Part shown: piece by piece, positions 61,785 to 64,000 of the stretch
How positions within the stretch are numbered: position 1 is the stretch's first letter
Layout of the letters: each line of letters starts with the position of its first letter
Source: an uncultured Methylotenera sp.
Lineage (GTDB): Bacteria > Pseudomonadota > Gammaproteobacteria > Burkholderiales > Methylophilaceae
NCBI RefSeq assembly: GCF_946479685.1
Contig: NZ_CAMLGS010000008.1
Location: forward strand, 9,411 to 73,410
Direction: 5' to 3'
DNA length: 64,000 nt
Position numbers and translations under genes: made by a program
The notes under the pieces: model-generated
The model's input: the letters and a program-made list of their open reading frames with translations, nothing else
The model's database searches: none
What the model was told of the DNA's origin: nothing

Positions 61785-62810
61785 ATGGTGTCGTCATCAC
61801 AGGTTAAACAATCCAGTACCACTAGCGCCTTGCCGTCAGGCGAGCAAGCGCAAACGCTTGCGTTGGCAAAAGAGGTGTTGCAGCTGGAGTCTAGCGAGAT
61901 AGAGGCGCTGGCGCAGCGTTTAGACCATCGTTTTGCTGAGGCGGTCTCCTTGATTTTGCAGTGCAAAGGACGTGTGGTCGTCACTGGCATGGGCAAGTCC
62001 GGCCATATCGGCGGCAAAATAGCCTCTACGCTGGCCAGCACCGGTACGCCGGCTTTTTTTATGCACCCAGCCGAGGCCAGTCACGGCGATTTAGGCATGA
62101 TCACCGCGGGAGATGTAGTGATCGCGCTTTCTAACTCCGGTGAGAGCGATGAGGTGCTGGCGATAGTGCCGCCGTTAACGCGCTTGGGTGCCAGTATTAT
62201 TGCCATTACCGGAAATGACGCTTCCAGTCTGGCTAAGGCGGCTGATATTCATTTAAGTGCACATGTGAGCCGTGAGGCTTGCCCTTTAGGATTAGCGCCG
62301 ACTTCTAGTACTACGGTGGCGCTGGCGCTGGGTGATGCCTTGGCACTATGTGTGCTGGATCTGCGCGATTTTACCGCAGAAGATTTTGCAAGGTCGCATC
62401 CGGGAGGCAGTTTAGGGCGCCGTTTATTAGTGCACGTGTGTGATGTGATGCGTACCGATGCTGGCGTGCCGCATGTGCCTGAGCAGGCTAGTCTAGCTGA
62501 GGCGCTGCTGGAGATGTCACGTAAAGGCTTAGGCCTGACAGCGGTAGTGAATGCAGAGCATCAACCGGTTGGTATTTTTACGGATGGCGACTTGCGACGT
62601 GCCTTTGAGCAAAATGTGAACGTGATGACCGCCAAGATTCTAGATGTGATGCATGTGAGCCCTAGCACCATCCATCAGGATCAGTTGGCGATTGCTGCGG
62701 TAGAGATTATGGAGCAGCGGAAGATTAACGGCCTGCTGGTAGTGGATGATGCGGGGCGTTTGGTCGGCGCATTAAATATGCATGATCTTTTATTGGCAAA
62801 GGTGGTTTAG
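61785..62810 (+). CDS. kdsD: D-arabinose 5-phosphate isomerase KdsD
   Basis: KdsD converts ribulose-5-P to arabinose-5-P, first step to Kdo in LPS. The 341-residue protein has a SIS domain (VVVTGMGKSGHIGGKIASTL, HPAEASHGDLGMI, ALSNSGESDEVLAI) and two CBS domains (VCDVMRTDAGVPHVPEQASL and ILDVMHVSPSTIHQD). Length fits KdsD/GutQ. Its order with kdsC and lptC makes KdsD the firm choice. It starts 1 bp before kdsC in effect, with no gap. Confidence 0.96.
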   Translation: MVSSSQVKQSSTTSALPSGEQAQTLALAKEVLQLESSEIEALAQRLDHRFAEAVSLILQCKGRVVVTGMGKSGHIGGKIASTLASTGTPAFFMHPAEASHGDLGMITAGDVVIALSNSGESDEVLAIVPPLTRLGASIIAITGNDASSLAKAADIHLSAHVSREACPLGLAPTSSTTVALALGDALALCVLDLRDFTAEDFARSHPGGSLGRRLLVHVCDVMRTDAGVPHVPEQASLAEALLEMSRKGLGLTAVVNAEHQPVGIFTDGDLRRAFEQNVNVMTAKILDVMHVSPSTIHQDQLAIAAVEIMEQRKINGLLVVDDAGRLVGALNMHDLLLAKVV

Positions 62811-63380
62811 GTGAGCGATGCAGCTATGAACGGTGCGACTATAGGCTTAACGCAGCGCCTGAAGAACATTCGTATGCTGGTGCTGGATGTTGACGGTGTG
62901 ATGACAGATGGCGGTTTGACCATAGGCGATGATGGTCAGGAGTATAAGACGTTTCATGCGCACGATGGCTTGGGCATGAAGTTGCTCAAGGCATCAGGTG
63001 TCAATGTTGCCATTATTACCGGACGTACTTCTAACGTAGTGAAAAAGCGTGCGGAAAGTACAGGCGTAGTCCATTTTTATCAAGGTGCGGAAGATAAGCT
63101 GGCTGCATTGCAGGATTTGATGCAGCGTGTCGGTTTGACGCCTGAGCAATGTGCGTTTATGGGCGATGATGTGGTTGATTTGCCACCTATGCTGCGCTGT
63201 GGCTTGGCAATCGCGGTGCCGGACTCTCCAGACTTGCTGCTCAAGCATGCGCATTATGTTACCCATAAAAAAGGTGGGCGCGGTGCAGTGCGTGAGGTGT
63301 GCGAGTTGATCATGCAGGCGCAAGATACCTTTGACGGGCAAATGGCGCAATTTTTAACGCAAGCTAGTATTGCTAATTAA
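62811..63380 (+). CDS. kdsC: 3-deoxy-D-manno-octulosonate 8-phosphate phosphatase KdsC
   Basis: KdsC removes phosphate from Kdo-8-P. The 189-residue HAD phosphatase has the nucleophile motif MLVLDVDGVMTDGGL, then AIITGRTSNVVKKRAE and the Mg site FMGDDVVDLPPM. The GTG start at 62811 follows kdsD directly and has AGGTGG 5 nt upstream. An inner ATG at 62826 would keep the HAD core, but the GTG fits the spacing better. lptC follows after 84 bp. Confidence 0.96.
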   Translation: MSDAAMNGATIGLTQRLKNIRMLVLDVDGVMTDGGLTIGDDGQEYKTFHAHDGLGMKLLKASGVNVAIITGRTSNVVKKRAESTGVVHFYQGAEDKLAALQDLMQRVGLTPEQCAFMGDDVVDLPPMLRCGLAIAVPDSPDLLLKHAHYVTHKKGGRGAVREVCELIMQAQDTFDGQMAQFLTQASIAN

Positions 63381-63464
63381 CTAGTCTGCCAATTAAGTGG
63401 AAAATGCTACCAGCATGGGTAAACGGTCAATACAGTCAGCTTCTAACGGTGCGGGTGTCTAAGT

Positions 63465-64000
63465 ATGCAGCTTAGTACAAAATCTGCCATTGTTTTTCCG
63501 TTAGTCTTGCTGTTGCTGCTGGCCTTGCTTACGTTTTGGATTAATAAGTCGGTGCAGCCGCTGGCACCTAAACTGGATGGCAGCAGTCGCCATGATCCTG
63601 ATTACATCATGCATAATTTTGAGACCACGCAAACTGATGTCAATGGCGCGTTGCGTTATAAATTGGCCGCGCAAGAGATGAAGCATTTTCCGGATAAAGA
63701 CACGACCGATTTGGTGAAGCCGCGCTTTACCAGGTTTGCCAAGGATAAACCTTACACTAGCCTGGAAGGTGACACCGGCAATGTTTCTAGCGATGGTGAG
63801 CAAGTGGATGTATTAGGTAATGTATTGGTACTGCGGGAAGCGTTCGGTGAGAAGGGCGTGATGACCATAGAAACCGACGTCCTCAAAATTTTGCCAAACG
63901 AGGAATACGCAACTACCGATAGGCCGGTGGTGATTAAGCAGGCGCCAGGCACGGTAGTGCATGCAGTTGGCATGATTTATGAGCAAAAGCAGCAAACCGT
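63465..64000 (+). CDS. lptC: LPS export protein LptC, cut by window end
   Basis: LptC passes LPS from LptB2FG to LptA. The open frame runs from ATG 63465 off the right edge, with about 178 residues visible. It has one N-terminal membrane helix (VFPLVLLLLLALLTFWI) and then the beta-jellyroll: HDPDYIMHNFETTQTDVNG, QEMKHFPDKDTTDLVKPRF, and SSDGEQVDVLGNVLVLRE. Position after kdsD-kdsC is the standard Lpt operon, so lptA and lptB should follow outside the window. LptF and LptG are at 21.8-24 kb. Confidence 0.93.
   Translation, partial: MQLSTKSAIVFPLVLLLLLALLTFWINKSVQPLAPKLDGSSRHDPDYIMHNFETTQTDVNGALRYKLAAQEMKHFPDKDTTDLVKPRFTRFAKDKPYTSLEGDTGNVSSDGEQVDVLGNVLVLREAFGEKGVMTIETDVLKILPNEEYATTDRPVVIKQAPGTVVHAVGMIYEQKQQT

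Overview
The window is a gene-dense piece of bacterial chromosome with moderate GC. Nearly every gene has a clear housekeeping counterpart in Betaproteobacteria. Several gene orders are typical of that class: perM-hda divergent from purM, pilRS with a PP0621-type protein, an ECF sigma factor with DUF3619, DUF3106 and RDD genes, ahcY with a holin-like gene and metF behind an SAH riboswitch, and smg-dprA-LysM divergent from def-fmt-htpX-rsmB-DUF4390-ntrYX. Gene order and base composition suggest a Methylophilaceae-like (Methylotenera/Methylophilus) organism. That is an inference: no methylotrophy gene lies inside the window. I see no prophage, transposon, CRISPR array, tRNA or rRNA.

Region by region. 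1-9 kb: the end of ahpF, a small membrane protein, an FAD dehydrogenase, hda and perM (minus strand), purM, a DUF3108 protein and an RsmB-like methyltransferase with a histone-H1-like tail. 9-21.8 kb: a dicarboxylate symporter, an RND efflux pump and its adaptor, ampD, a cation exchanger, pilR/pilS, then the ECF sigma operon. 21.8-29 kb: lptF/lptG, pepA, holC, a coiled-coil protein, an orphan gcvH and pbpG. 29-36 kb: yggX, dgkA, a ZnuD-like TonB-dependent receptor behind a small His/Cys-containing secreted protein, sodB, and dapF-DUF484-xerC. 36-42 kb: the methyl cycle (metK, ahcY, metF) with an HD-GYP phosphodiesterase inserted. 42-54 kb: the smg/dprA and def/fmt/rsmB/ntrYX block. 54-59.5 kb: hemB, trpC-DUF3465-trpD-trpG and thiO. 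59.5-64 kb: a Kef-type antiporter, then kdsD-kdsC-lptC, which starts the LPS Kdo/export operon and runs off the right edge.

The window has several cell-envelope themes: LPS transport (lptF, lptG, lptC) and Kdo synthesis, peptidoglycan recycling and remodelling (ampD, pbpG, LysM protein), and envelope sensing (ECF operon, PilSR, NtrYX). Oxidative-stress and metal functions also recur (ahpF, sodB, yggX, the TonB receptor).

The most unusual signals are not protein families. (1) Short tandem arrays, often three copies of 14 bp, sit at gene boundaries at eight or so loci with a different unit each time; at three loci the unit includes the stop codon of the gene. (2) The dicarboxylate symporter is preceded by two consecutive terminator-like hairpins ending about 20 bp before its start codon. 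(3) NtrX has lost Walker A, Walker B, GAFTGA and the arginine-finger region while keeping its receiver and DNA-binding ends. (4) Behind the SAH riboswitch is a stem that would compete with the aptamer. (5) Most convergent gene pairs without a classical terminator carry a perfect inverted repeat lacking a U-tract.
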